The notes: generated by a model from the sequence alone, not told the origin. A stretch of DNA of 64,000 nt from Arthrobacter pascens (GCF_017052465.1 NZ_JAFHKT010000148.1:124001-188000); one strand, 5' to 3'; shown: positions 31,116 to 40,067, counted from the stretch's first letter. Translations and numbers: made by a program.

Positions 31116-32678
31116 TTAGGCGGCTGCCGCCTGGAAGTGTTTTTCGATGAGCCCCTTGATGTCTTCGTGGCAGCCGCCGCAGCCGGTGCCGGCGCGCGTG
31201 GCTGAGGTGACCTCGGCCACCGTGGAACAGCCGCCGGTGACGGCTTCGGTGATCTTGCCGCCGCTGACACCCGCGCAGCGGCAGACGGTGCTTTCCGGAT
31301 CGCTGGATGCAGCGGACGGCGCCAGCTGGTCCGGACCGTCAAGGCGAAGCAGCAGGGAACGGTCCGCAGGCAGTTCGGCGCCGCGTTCGAAGAGCTGCAC
31401 GAGTTCGCCGGCGGTGCGGGGCATGCCCACGCTGACCAAGCCCTCGAGCACCCCGCCGCGGGTGGTCATCTTCACGTAGCGGCCGTGCTCCGGATCCGCC
31501 CATTGTGCGATCTGCAGCCGCGGCCTGCCGTTGACGGCTCCGGCGGTCAGGACATCCTCATCCCACGGCTCGGCGGAGTTGTCCCCGGCCACGGCCATGT
31601 TCATGCCGCGGGCCTTGAGCACGATCACGCCGGGCTTCTCCTGGGGGAGCGGGGGCAGTGAGTCAGCGTCCCCCTGCGGTCCCTCGGCCAGCCGCTGCAG
31701 GTATTCGGCGAGCCATTCGGCCTGCCGCCAGCCCGGACCAACCAGGCCCGACGGACCGCGTGCTGTGCGGCACTCGATGCAGGCCGGGTCCGGGCAGCGG
31801 ACCTCGGCGCAGTCGCCGATGGCGAAGATGTGCGGTTCGTGGTGCGCGCGCAGGCGGTGGTCCACGAGGATGCCCTGCCCTGTCGACAGGCCGCAACCCT
31901 CCGCCAGCTCCGTCCGCGGACGCACACCGCAGGAGAGGACCAGGAGGTCGCCGTCGATGGCGGAACCGTCGTCGAGCAGCAGGGCCGAGAACCCGCCGTC
32001 GGGAGCGTTGTGCTCAACGCCCGTGGAGCGGGCGTTGCCGGCCACGCGGACGCCGCAGCTGCGGAGGCTGGCGGCGAGCACAGCTCCGCCGCCGCGGTCG
32101 ATGTTCCGGCCGAGGGGGTGGGGCCCGTTGTGCACCACGGTGACCGTGGCGCCTTCCTCGGCCGCCGCGAGGGCCGTCTCAAGGCCGAGCACCCCGCCGC
32201 CCAGCACCACCACGCGCTTGCGTCCCGCGACAGCCTGGCGAAGCACTGCGGCGTCGCGAAGGTCGCGCAGGGCGGTGACACCCGGTGGGAGGACAGGAGC
32301 TGCCGGGTCCGGGTTCATGCCCGTGAGGTTGGGGATGACAGGCCGGGAGCCGGTGGCGAAGACGAGCCGGTCGTAGTGGGCCGAGGTGCCGTCGGAGAGC
32401 AGCACGTTCTGGCGTGCCCGATCCACACGCTTGACCTTTACGCCCAGCCGGACGTCCACGCCGTCCACTGCGAGGGCGGCGGCGTCGGCCAGGGCCAGTG
32501 CCTCCGGGGTGGTGCGGCCCACGCCCAGGTCAGCGACGAGGACGCGGTTATAGGCGGCGTCCGCCTCCTGGCCGATGACGGTCAGCCCCACCTGCCCGGC
32601 GCGCACCGCCGGCAGCAGCTCGTCGACCAGCCGCGCCGCCACCGGACCAAATCCGACAATTACAATCTGCTCGCTCAT
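31116..32678 (-). CDS. NAD(P)/FAD-dependent oxidoreductase with BFD [2Fe-2S] domain (nitrate reductase electron-transfer subunit)
   Basis: This 520-residue protein has an FAD motif IVIVGFGPVAARLV, a second nucleotide loop VVVLGGGVLGLETALAAAEEG and FAD motif HIFAIGDCAEV. The C-terminal BFD-like [2Fe-2S] domain has CRCAGVSGGKI ... ATRAGTGCGGCHED near residues 460-508. Such NasB-like proteins pass electrons from NAD(P)H to assimilatory nitrate reductase. The ATG at 32678 overlaps the stop of the molybdopterin gene by 4 nt, so the pair is coupled and cotranscribed after narK. A cysteine-rich stretch RCPDPACIEC at about residue 292 is unusual and may be an extra metal site. Confidence 0.85.
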   Translation of the reverse strand: MSEQIVIVGFGPVAARLVDELLPAVRAGQVGLTVIGQEADAAYNRVLVADLGVGRTTPEALALADAAALAVDGVDVRLGVKVKRVDRARQNVLLSDGTSAHYDRLVFATGSRPVIPNLTGMNPDPAAPVLPPGVTALRDLRDAAVLRQAVAGRKRVVVLGGGVLGLETALAAAEEGATVTVVHNGPHPLGRNIDRGGGAVLAASLRSCGVRVAGNARSTGVEHNAPDGGFSALLLDDGSAIDGDLLVLSCGVRPRTELAEGCGLSTGQGILVDHRLRAHHEPHIFAIGDCAEVRCPDPACIECRTARGPSGLVGPGWRQAEWLAEYLQRLAEGPQGDADSLPPLPQEKPGVIVLKARGMNMAVAGDNSAEPWDEDVLTAGAVNGRPRLQIAQWADPEHGRYVKMTTRGGVLEGLVSVGMPRTAGELVQLFERGAELPADRSLLLRLDGPDQLAPSAASSDPESTVCRCAGVSGGKITEAVTGGCSTVAEVTSATRAGTGCGGCHEDIKGLIEKHFQAAAA

Positions 32679-34906
32679 GAGGCCTCCGCTGTCTGAAGAA
32701 CACTGGTGTTTTGTACGGTGGCTGCCAACCGAACCCATACTTTGTTGTATTTGAATTCGGGCATCCCCGAGATGGGATCCGTGGCGGCTTCGGTCAGCCG
32801 GTTCGCGCTTTCCAGCTCCGGGAAGTGGAACGGCAGGAACACGGTTTCTGGGCGGATGGCCGTGCTGAGTTCCGCCCGGCACACCACCTCGCCGCGCTCG
32901 TTCGCCACCGACACCTGCGCGCCGTCGGTGATGCCCATGGCCGCGGCAGCGGCCGGATGGATCTGCATCCTGGCTTCCGGCTGCGATGCGAGGAGCTCGG
33001 ACACGCGCCGCGTCTGGGCGCCTGACTGGTAGTGCTCCAGCAGCCGGCCGGTGATGAGGGTCATGGGTTTGGCGGCGGGGTCGGCATGGGCTGCCGGCGT
33101 ACGACGGCGGCGGGGCGCCACCGGGGTCAGGACTGCCTTGCCGTCCGGGTGCGCAAACGAGTCCAGGAACAGCCGCGGCGTTCCGGTGCTGCCCACGGGG
33201 TAGGGCCAGTAGGCAGCCGCTCCGCCGTCGAGCATGGCGTAGTCGATGCCGGAGTAGTCGGCCGCGCCGCCGGCGGAGGCGAGGCGGAGTTCCTCGAAAA
33301 CCGTCTCGGGATCGTCGCTGTAGGTGGACGGCGCCTCGAGTGCCTCTGCCAGCCGGGCCATGATCCACAGTTCGCTGCGGGCACCGGCAGGCGGCTGGAT
33401 TGCCTGGCGGCGGCGGAGCACGCGGCCTTCGAGGTTGGTCAGCGTGCCTTCTTCCTCGGCCCACTGAAGGACCGGCAGGACCAGGTCGGCCTCGGCGGCA
33501 GTCTCGGACATGAAGAAGTCGCAGACCACCAGGAACTCCAGGGTGCGGAGCCGCCGGATGACGTCGTTCGCATCGGGGGAGGCGACGGCGATGTTGGAGG
33601 CATGCACGAAAAGGCAGTGCACGCCGTCGGGCTCTCCCAGGGATTTGAGCAGCTGCACGGCCGGCAGGCCGGGGCCGGGGATGAGCGACTCGGGGACGTT
33701 CCAGACCTTGGCCATGTGTGCCCGCGCGGCGGGATCGGTGATCTTGCGATATCCGGGCAGCTGGTCGGCCTTCTGGCCGTGTTCGCGGCCGCCCTGGCCG
33801 TTGCCCTGGCCGGTGAGCGTGCCGTAGCCGCTGCGGGCCGTTCCGGGCAGCCCGAGCAGCAGGCTGAGGTTAATGGCGGCGGTGGCGGTGTCCGTGCCGT
33901 CCACGTGCTGTTCCACGCCGCGGCCGGTGAGGATGTAGCTGCCGCCGCGGCGGGCGCCCTCGGCAAGCCGGCGGGCCGTTTCGCGGATGAGCTCGGCGGG
34001 CACACCGGTGATGGACTGGACCCGCTCCGGCCAGAAGGCGTTGACGCTGCGGACCACGGCGTCGTAGCCGGTGGTGCGGGCGGCCACGTAGTCGTTGTCC
34101 ACGAGGCCCTCGTGGATAACGACGTGGGACAGGCCAAGCAGGAGGGTGAGGTCCGTGCCGGGCAGCGGCTGGAGGTGGATCCCGCCGCCGTCGGCGGTAA
34201 ACCGCGCCGTCGCGGAACGCCGGGGGTCCACGACGATGAGGCCGCCGGCGTCGCGGACCCCTTGCAGGTGCTGGACGAAGGGCGGCATGGTCTCGGCGAC
34301 GTTGGAGCCGAGCATCAGAATGGTGCTGGCAGTGTCCAGGGCCTCCAGCGGGAACGGCAGGCCGCGGTCCAGGCCAAAGGCGCGCATGCCGGCGGCGGCG
34401 GCCGAGGACATGCAGAACCGGCCGTTGTAGTCGATGCGGGAGGTGCCCAGCGCCAGGCGGGCGAATTTGCCCAGCTGGTAGGCCTTTTCGTTGGTGAGGC
34501 CGCCGCCTCCGAAAACGCCGATGGCGTCCGCTCCGTGCTTCGCACGGGTCTCCAGGACGGCGGTGGTGATGCGTGACAGCGCCTCGTCCCAGGTGATGGG
34601 GCGGAAGACGCCGTCGGGCCCTTTGAACATGGGCTCGGTGACGCGGCCGGGGTGCTGCAGGAGTGAGGCGGAGGTCCAGCCCTTGCGGCAGAGGCCGCCG
34701 CGGTTGGTGGGGAAGTCGCGTCCACTCACCTCAAGGGCCGTTCCTTCGGGCGCAGGCGTGTTCTGGGCTGCCGCGTCCTGGGCAGGTGCGGCAGGCACGG
34801 GCTCTGGCCCCGGCTGGACAGCCGGGGCCAGAGCCGCTGGGGACTTGAGCGTCATGGCGCACTGCAAGGCGCAGTAAGGGCAGTGCGTGTCGGCGCTTTT
34901 GGTCAT
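32675..34906 (-). CDS. Assimilatory nitrate reductase catalytic subunit (molybdopterin oxidoreductase family)
   Basis: This Mo-bis-MGD enzyme reduces nitrate to nitrite. It begins with a [4Fe-4S] site CPYCALQC; the fourth cysteine is in GGLCRKGW. A low-complexity Pro/Ala stretch of about 45 residues lies between them, longer than usual. Further motifs are VFGGGGLTNEKAYQLGKFAR, GRFCMSSAAAAGMRAFGLDR and GQGNGQGGREHGQKADQLPG, plus a C-terminal molydopterin dinucleotide-binding barrel (LITGRLLEHYQSGAQTRR ... FHFPELESANRLT). The ATG at 34906 lies 1 nt after narK; an in-frame ATG at 34927 overlapping narK is possible. It is the NasC/NarB type, judged by its neighbours narK and the BFD reductase. 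About 743 residues. Confidence 0.88.
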   Translation of the reverse strand: MTKSADTHCPYCALQCAMTLKSPAALAPAVQPGPEPVPAAPAQDAAAQNTPAPEGTALEVSGRDFPTNRGGLCRKGWTSASLLQHPGRVTEPMFKGPDGVFRPITWDEALSRITTAVLETRAKHGADAIGVFGGGGLTNEKAYQLGKFARLALGTSRIDYNGRFCMSSAAAAGMRAFGLDRGLPFPLEALDTASTILMLGSNVAETMPPFVQHLQGVRDAGGLIVVDPRRSATARFTADGGGIHLQPLPGTDLTLLLGLSHVVIHEGLVDNDYVAARTTGYDAVVRSVNAFWPERVQSITGVPAELIRETARRLAEGARRGGSYILTGRGVEQHVDGTDTATAAINLSLLLGLPGTARSGYGTLTGQGNGQGGREHGQKADQLPGYRKITDPAARAHMAKVWNVPESLIPGPGLPAVQLLKSLGEPDGVHCLFVHASNIAVASPDANDVIRRLRTLEFLVVCDFFMSETAAEADLVLPVLQWAEEEGTLTNLEGRVLRRRQAIQPPAGARSELWIMARLAEALEAPSTYSDDPETVFEELRLASAGGAADYSGIDYAMLDGGAAAYWPYPVGSTGTPRLFLDSFAHPDGKAVLTPVAPRRRRTPAAHADPAAKPMTLITGRLLEHYQSGAQTRRVSELLASQPEARMQIHPAAAAAMGITDGAQVSVANERGEVVCRAELSTAIRPETVFLPFHFPELESANRLTEAATDPISGMPEFKYNKVWVRLAATVQNTSVLQTAEAS

Positions 34907-34907
34907 G

Positions 34908-36383
34908 TTAGACGTGTCCCATCGCATTTCGGTTGGTGTTGCGGATGTAGCAGAACCAGCAGACCGTCAGCATCACAACGTACGCTCCGACGAAGCCGTA
35001 GAACGCCGGCGTGTAGGAGCCGCTGGCCGTGTTGGAGGCGTTCAGCACCTGCGGGATCACGAACCCGCCGTAGGCGCCGATCGCCGAGATCAGGCCGAGG
35101 GCCGCGGAGGCCAGGCGCTGGGTGGTCACCGAGCTGGCGCCGGAGCGGGCTGCCCGGCTGGAGATGGCGAAGATGACGGGGATCATGCGGTAGGTGGCGC
35201 CGTTTCCGAAGCCGCTGGCGGTGAAGAGCATCAGGAAGAGGACCAGGAAGAGCCAGAAGTTCTTCAACGGGAGCGTCCAGATCATGGTCAGCGTGATCAC
35301 GGCCATGGAGGCGAAGGCAGCCACTGTCATCCGGGCGCCGCCCATGCGGTCCGCCATGCGTCCGCCGTAGGGGCGGGCCAGGGAGCCGACCAGCGGGCCG
35401 AGGAAGGCCAGTGAGAGGGCAACCGTGCCGACCCCGATGGAGGAGAAGGCGGGGAAGTAGTCCTTGATGAGCTTCGGGAAGACGCCGGCGAAGCCGATGA
35501 ACGAACCGAAGGTGCCTATGTAGAGCAGCGCCATGATCCACAGGTGCGGTTCCTTGAGCGCGGCCAGGGAGCCGGCCACGTCACCCTTGGCGCTGGTGAG
35601 GTTGTCCATGTACTTGAAGGCGCCGAACGCCGCGATCAGGATCAGCGGGACCCACATGAGGCCGGCCATGGGCAGATTCACGCTGCCGGCGGCCAGGAGG
35701 GTGATGGCGATGGGAACGGCCAGCTGTGCCACGGCGGCGCCGAGGTTGCCTCCGGCCGCATTGAGCCCCAGGGCCCAGCCCTTTTCACGTGCGGGGTAGA
35801 AGAAGGTGATGTTGGCCATGGAGCTGGCGAAGTTGCCGCCGCCGAAGCCTGCCAGGGCCGCCACGAACAGCATGACGCCGAACGGTGTTTCCGGGTTGGA
35901 AACACACATGGCCAGTCCGACCGACGGAATCAGGAGGAGCAGCGCCGAAACGATGGTCCAGTTGCGGCCGCCGAACTTCGGGACCATGAAGGTGTAGGGG
36001 ATGCGGAGGGTGGCGCCCACGAGGCTCGGCATGGAGATGAGCCAGAAGATTTCGGATGTGCTGAAGGTGAAGCCTGCCGCGGGGAGCTGGACCACGACGA
36101 TCGACCACAGCTGCCAGACGACGAAGCCAAGGAATTCGGCAAAGATGGACCAGTTGAGGTTCCTGCGCGCAATGGAGCGGCCGCGGCTTTCCCACTGCTG
36201 CTTGTTCTCTGCATCCCAGTTCGCAATCCAGCGGCCGGGGCGGACCTCAAGGGCGGGGGCATCGGTGGCGGTGGCTGAAGCGGTCTGCACATTGAGGGCA
36301 GCGGAGCCGCTCCCGGTCTTCGGCTCTGCGGCAAGATCGAGGGAGTTGCCGGCGCCGGATTCTGCGGTGCGGTCAGCAGTCAC
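34908..36383 (-). CDS. narK: Nitrate/nitrite transporter NarK (MFS)
   Basis: This MFS nitrate/nitrite carrier has twelve hydrophobic segments after a roughly 55-residue hydrophilic N-terminus. The nitrate signature motifs GFGGGNFASSMANITFFYP (first) and FGNGATYRMIPVIFA region (second) are both present. The GTG at 36383 is chosen because a perfect AAGGAGGT lies 5 nt before it, giving 491 residues; the open frame further upstream lacks such a site. It is the first gene of narK, nitrate reductase and BFD reductase, with 1-nt spacing and a 4-nt overlap. A GlnR-like site lies 73-88 bp upstream of the start. Confidence 0.94.
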   Translation of the reverse strand: MTADRTAESGAGNSLDLAAEPKTGSGSAALNVQTASATATDAPALEVRPGRWIANWDAENKQQWESRGRSIARRNLNWSIFAEFLGFVVWQLWSIVVVQLPAAGFTFSTSEIFWLISMPSLVGATLRIPYTFMVPKFGGRNWTIVSALLLLIPSVGLAMCVSNPETPFGVMLFVAALAGFGGGNFASSMANITFFYPAREKGWALGLNAAGGNLGAAVAQLAVPIAITLLAAGSVNLPMAGLMWVPLILIAAFGAFKYMDNLTSAKGDVAGSLAALKEPHLWIMALLYIGTFGSFIGFAGVFPKLIKDYFPAFSSIGVGTVALSLAFLGPLVGSLARPYGGRMADRMGGARMTVAAFASMAVITLTMIWTLPLKNFWLFLVLFLMLFTASGFGNGATYRMIPVIFAISSRAARSGASSVTTQRLASAALGLISAIGAYGGFVIPQVLNASNTASGSYTPAFYGFVGAYVVMLTVCWFCYIRNTNRNAMGHV

Positions 36384-36455
36384 GGTGTACCTCCTTGGGG
36401 GGATTGATGTACTTACCAAGGTAGGGAAGCCGCGTTTCGAGGACGGTCGCCGTTT

Positions 36456-36471
36456 GTTAACGTGCTGTGAC
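36456..36471 (-). promoter_or_regulatory. GlnR-like box upstream of narK
   Basis: On the narK strand GTCAC-AGCACG-TTAAC fits the GlnR pair gTnAc-n6-GaAAc with one change in the second half. It is a single box, weaker than the nirB array. Confidence 0.35.
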
Positions 36472-36529
36472 ATTTGCCTATCAGCGGCAAAGTCATGGAG
36501 TTAGGCTTGGCCGGAAGACCTCATCGTGA

Positions 36530-36545
36530 GACGATCCGGATCGTC
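36530..36545. promoter_or_regulatory. Perfect 16-bp palindrome
   Basis: GACGATCCGGATCGTC is fully self-complementary and lies between the divergent narK and MHS transporter genes, 123 bp before the transporter start. It is a candidate operator. Confidence 0.4.
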
Positions 36546-36551
36546 CGCATG

Positions 36552-36568
36552 GTGGACTAAATGTCCAC
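36552..36568. promoter_or_regulatory. Second inverted repeat upstream of the MHS transporter
   Basis: GTGGAC-TAAAT-GTCCAC has perfect 6-bp arms about 100 bp before the transporter start and 22 bp (centre to centre, about two helical turns) from the 16-bp palindrome. Confidence 0.4.
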
Positions 36569-36667
36569 TCGCTGGACGGCCGGAACTAATATTGAACTCT
36601 GTTTTATCCCTTAGTTGGGCGGCGGTCGGACGCACCGCCCGTCCAGTCCTAATGAAAGCGCAACTAC

Positions 36668-38080
36668 ATGTCATCCACTGCCACATCACCGCAGCCGGGG
36701 TCAGCCAAGCAAGTGAACACACGCGGGCGCGTGATCGTCGCCAGCCTCATCGGCACCACCGTTGAGTTCTACGACTTCTACGTCTACGCCACGGCCGCCG
36801 TTCTCGTGTTCCCCAGGCTGTTCTTCCCGGGACAGAATGAAACCACCCAGCTGCTGAGTTCCTTCGCGGTATTTGGCGTGGCGTTTATCGCCCGCCCGCT
36901 GGGGTCCATCGTTTTCGGCCACTTCGGGGACAAGTTCGGCCGCAAGGGCACCCTTGTGGCCTCGCTGCTGACCATGGGCATTGCCACGTTCCTGATCGGC
37001 TGCCTGCCCACTGCGCTGGTGCCGGGCTGGGGCTTCTGGGCTCCGGCCCTCCTGGTGGTCATGCGCTTCGCCCAGGGCCTCGCGCTCGGCGGCGAATGGA
37101 GCGGCGCAGCCCTCCTGGCCACGGAGAACGCCCCCGCCAACAAGCGGGCGATCTATGGGACGTTCCCGCAGCTCGGCGCGCCCATCGGCTTCATTATTGC
37201 CAATGTGATCTTCCTGGTGGCAAGCTACGTACTTTCCCCGGCCGCCTTCGAAGCGTGGGGCTGGCGCGTACCGTTCCTGCTGAGCGCCGTCATGGTGATC
37301 ATCGGCCTCTACGTCCGCCTCAAGCTCATTGAAACGCCGGCTTTCACGAAGGTGCTCGAATCCAACGAAGTGGCCAAGCTGCCGCTTGCCCGGGTCTTCA
37401 AGACGAGCTGGCGCCCGCTCATCCTGGGCACGTTCATCATGCTTGCTACGTACGTGCTCTTCTACCTGATGACCACGTTCACGCTGACCTATGGCACGCG
37501 CCCGGCCACCCTGGACGCCGCCAAGGCAGCTGCGGAGAAGGCAGGCAAGCCCATGACCGAGGCAGCCGCCGCGGCGTTCGTTCCCGGACTGGGCTTCACC
37601 CGCAACGACTTCCTTTGGATGCTGATCGCTGGCGTCGTGTTCTTCGGAATCTTTACCCTGGTCTCCGGTCCGCTGGCGGAGAAGTACGGCCGCCGCAAGA
37701 TGCTGCTGGCCGTGACCGGCGGCATCTTTGTCTTCGGCCTGCTGTTCGTCCCGCTGTTCAGCGGCGGCTTCGTGGGCACCATGGCACTGCTGGTCATCGG
37801 CTTCTCCCTGATGGGGCTCACCTTCGGGCCGATGGGTGCGCTGCTGCCGGAACTGTTCCCGACCAACGTCCGTTACACCGGCTCTGCTGTCAGCTACAAC
37901 GTGTCCAGCATCCTGGGTGCGGCTGTGGCGCCGTTCATCGCCGTCGCGCTCTGGGAACAGGCTGACGGCAGCCCGGTCCTCGTGGGCATCTACCTGACAG
38001 CCATGGCGGTCCTGACCCTGATCGCGCTGTTCCTGAGCAAGGAAACCCGCGACTTGGACTACGAAAACAACGTGGCCTGA
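36668..38080 (+). CDS. MFS transporter, metabolite:H+ symporter (MHS) family
   Basis: This 470-residue carrier has 12 predicted helices. It shows the MHS opening VIVASLIGTTVEFYDFYVYA, the loop FGDKFGRKGTLVASL (MFS motif A), RFAQGLALGGEWSGA and FGPMGALLPELFPTNVRYTG. The family includes ProP, KgtP and ShiA and imports organic acids or osmolytes with protons; the substrate cannot be read from sequence. It is divergent from narK. The ATG has only a weak ribosome-binding site (GAAAGCGCAACTAC). The 284-bp upstream region holds two palindromes, suggesting specific regulation. A strong terminator follows. Confidence 0.88.
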   Translation: MSSTATSPQPGSAKQVNTRGRVIVASLIGTTVEFYDFYVYATAAVLVFPRLFFPGQNETTQLLSSFAVFGVAFIARPLGSIVFGHFGDKFGRKGTLVASLLTMGIATFLIGCLPTALVPGWGFWAPALLVVMRFAQGLALGGEWSGAALLATENAPANKRAIYGTFPQLGAPIGFIIANVIFLVASYVLSPAAFEAWGWRVPFLLSAVMVIIGLYVRLKLIETPAFTKVLESNEVAKLPLARVFKTSWRPLILGTFIMLATYVLFYLMTTFTLTYGTRPATLDAAKAAAEKAGKPMTEAAAAAFVPGLGFTRNDFLWMLIAGVVFFGIFTLVSGPLAEKYGRRKMLLAVTGGIFVFGLLFVPLFSGGFVGTMALLVIGFSLMGLTFGPMGALLPELFPTNVRYTGSAVSYNVSSILGAAVAPFIAVALWEQADGSPVLVGIYLTAMAVLTLIALFLSKETRDLDYENNVA

Positions 38081-38096
38081 GCCTTCTCCTTAAATG

Positions 38097-38130
38097 AAAA
38101 TGCCCGGTGTGAATCCACACCGGGCATTTT
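38097..38130. terminator. Bidirectional rho-independent terminator
   Basis: AAAATGCCCGGTGTG-AATC-CACACCGGGCATTTT has a 15-bp perfect stem with A- and T-runs at its ends, so it works for both the MHS transporter and the convergent acyl-CoA carboxylase gene. Confidence 0.88.
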
Positions 38131-38141
38131 CGTACTGGCTG

Positions 38142-39995
38142 TCAGTCCTCGATTGTCGCAATCACTGCGCCGGCGGCCACTGTCTGGCCGGCTGCCGCAG
38201 CCAGCCCCGTGACGGTGCCGGAGCGGTGGGCGGTGAGCGGCTGTTCCATCTTCATGGCCTCAAGTACGACGACGAGATCACCTTCGGCGACGACGTCGCC
38301 CTCGGCGACGGCCACCTTCACGATGGTGCCCTGCATGGGAGAGGTCAGGGCATTGCCGCCGGCCGCCTGGGCTGCGCCGCCTGAGCGGCTGCGCTTCTTG
38401 GACTTGGCCGGCTTCAAGCTGCCCGATGCTGTGCCGCTGAATCCGAGGGATGCGGGGATGGCGACTTCCAGCCGCTTGCCGCCGACCTCCACCACGACGG
38501 TCCGGCGTTCACCGGCCTCCTCCGTGTCGGCTGCGGCCGCTGCGGGCGTCCAGGCCGGCAGGTCGTTGACGAACTCGGTTTCGATCCAGCGGGTGTGGAT
38601 TTTGAAGGGTCCCTCTGCCGGGGCGAAGTCGGGGTTGCTGACGACGGCGAGGTCGAAGGGGATGACGGTGGGGATGCCTTCCACCACCATTTCCTCAAGG
38701 GCACGGCGCGAGCGCTGCAGGGCCTCGGTGCGGGTGGCGCCCGTGACAATGAGCTTGGACAGCATCGAGTCGAAGTTGCCGCTGATGACGTCGCCCTGCT
38801 CCACTCCCGAATCGATCCGGATGCCGGGGCCGGTGGGGTTCTTCAGCGTGGTGAGCGTGCCCGGGGCGGGCATGAAGTTCCGGCCCGGATCCTCGCCCGT
38901 GATGCGGAACTCGATGGAGTGACCGCGGACCTCGGGGTCGTCGTAGCCCAGCTTCTCGCCGCGCGCCAGCCTGAACTGCTCGCGGACGAGGTCGATGCCC
39001 GTGACCTCCTCGGAAACGCAGTGCTCCACCTGGAGGCGGGTGTTGACCTCAAGGAAGGAGATGGTGCCGTCCTGGCCGACCAGGAATTCGCAGGTCCCGG
39101 CGCCGAGGTAGCCGGCTTCCTTGAGGATCGCCTTGGACGACTCATAGAGGCGCCGGTTTTGCTCTTCGGTAAGGAACGGGGCCGGGGCCTCTTCCACAAG
39201 CTTTTGGTTGCGTCGCTGCAGGGAGCAGTCGCGGGTGGAGACAACCACGACGTTGCCGTAGGCGTCCGCCAGGCACTGGGTTTCCACGTGGCGCGGAGCA
39301 TCCAGGAAGCGTTCAATGAAGCATTCACCGCGGCCGAACGCGGCCGTTGCCTCACGGACGGCGGACTCGAAGAGTTCCGGGACTTCCTCGCGGGTGCGGG
39401 CCACCTTGATGCCGCGGCCGCCGCCGCCGAAGGCTGCCTTGATGGCCACGGGCAGGCCGAACTTGTCCACGAACTCGAGGATTTCTTCGGCGGATTCCAC
39501 AGGATCGGCCGTGCCGGGGACCTGCGGCGCCCCCACCTTTTCGGCAATGTGACGGGCCTGGACCTTGTCGCCGAGCGCGGAGATCGCCTCCGGGGACGGG
39601 CCGATCCAGGTGATGCCGGCCCCGATGACCATGGCAGCGAACTGGGCATTCTCGGCCAGGAAGCCGTAGCCGGGGTGGATGGCGTCCGCTCCGGACCGGT
39701 GGGCCACCTCGATCAGCTTTTCCATGACGAGATAGGACTCTGCGGCGGTGTTGCCGCCCAGTGCGTAGGCTTCGTCCGCCAGCCGCACGTGCAGGGCATC
39801 GCGGTCCGGGTCTGCGTACACCGCCACCGAGGAGATGCCCTCATCGCGGGCCGCACGGATGATGCGCACGGCGATTTCCCCGCGGTTGGCGATCAGTACT
39901 TTGCTCAGCCGCTTGGAGCTCGTCAGGGCGGCACCTGCGTGGCTCGGGGCGGCGGACTGCTCTGGACTTGCGGACTGCTCCGGCTTAACTGACAA
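38142..39995 (-). CDS. Acyl-CoA (acetyl-/propionyl-CoA) carboxylase alpha subunit: biotin carboxylase plus BCCP
   Basis: This subunit carboxylates its own biotin with bicarbonate and ATP, for malonyl-/methylmalonyl-CoA synthesis. The 617 residues hold a biotin carboxylase (KVLIANRGEIAVRIIRAARD; ATP-grasp loop AFGGGGRGIKVAR; FLEVNTRLQVEHCVSEEVTG) and a C-terminal biotinyl domain with EAMKMEQPL (lysine near 580). This matches the AccA3/BccA type. It uses a TTG start with AGAAGGAGA 6 nt upstream. The partner carboxyltransferase and epsilon subunits and birA are about 11 kb away, on the other side of an apparent accessory insertion; maf is the nearest upstream gene. Confidence 0.95.
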   Translation of the reverse strand: MSVKPEQSASPEQSAAPSHAGAALTSSKRLSKVLIANRGEIAVRIIRAARDEGISSVAVYADPDRDALHVRLADEAYALGGNTAAESYLVMEKLIEVAHRSGADAIHPGYGFLAENAQFAAMVIGAGITWIGPSPEAISALGDKVQARHIAEKVGAPQVPGTADPVESAEEILEFVDKFGLPVAIKAAFGGGGRGIKVARTREEVPELFESAVREATAAFGRGECFIERFLDAPRHVETQCLADAYGNVVVVSTRDCSLQRRNQKLVEEAPAPFLTEEQNRRLYESSKAILKEAGYLGAGTCEFLVGQDGTISFLEVNTRLQVEHCVSEEVTGIDLVREQFRLARGEKLGYDDPEVRGHSIEFRITGEDPGRNFMPAPGTLTTLKNPTGPGIRIDSGVEQGDVISGNFDSMLSKLIVTGATRTEALQRSRRALEEMVVEGIPTVIPFDLAVVSNPDFAPAEGPFKIHTRWIETEFVNDLPAWTPAAAAADTEEAGERRTVVVEVGGKRLEVAIPASLGFSGTASGSLKPAKSKKRSRSGGAAQAAGGNALTSPMQGTIVKVAVAEGDVVAEGDLVVVLEAMKMEQPLTAHRSGTVTGLAAAAGQTVAAGAVIATIED

Positions 39996-40038
39996 GGCGT
40001 CTCCTTCTTTTCCTTCAGGGAGCCTAGCCTGATTTTGA

Positions 40039-40067
40039 GGATTCCGCCGATATTACTGGCGGAATCC
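40039..40067. terminator. Hairpin between maf and the carboxylase alpha gene
   Basis: GGATTCCGCC (40039-40048) and GGCGGAATCC (40058-40067) form a perfect 10-bp stem with a 9-nt loop. On the minus strand the stem precedes CAAAAT, so it may terminate maf or act as an attenuator before the carboxylase gene. Confidence 0.5.

Noticed and set aside
33032..34576. A 514-codon plus-strand frame opposite the nitrate reductase
   Set aside because: Glycine/valine/alanine-rich shadow with no motif; the minus-strand gene has full molybdoenzyme features.
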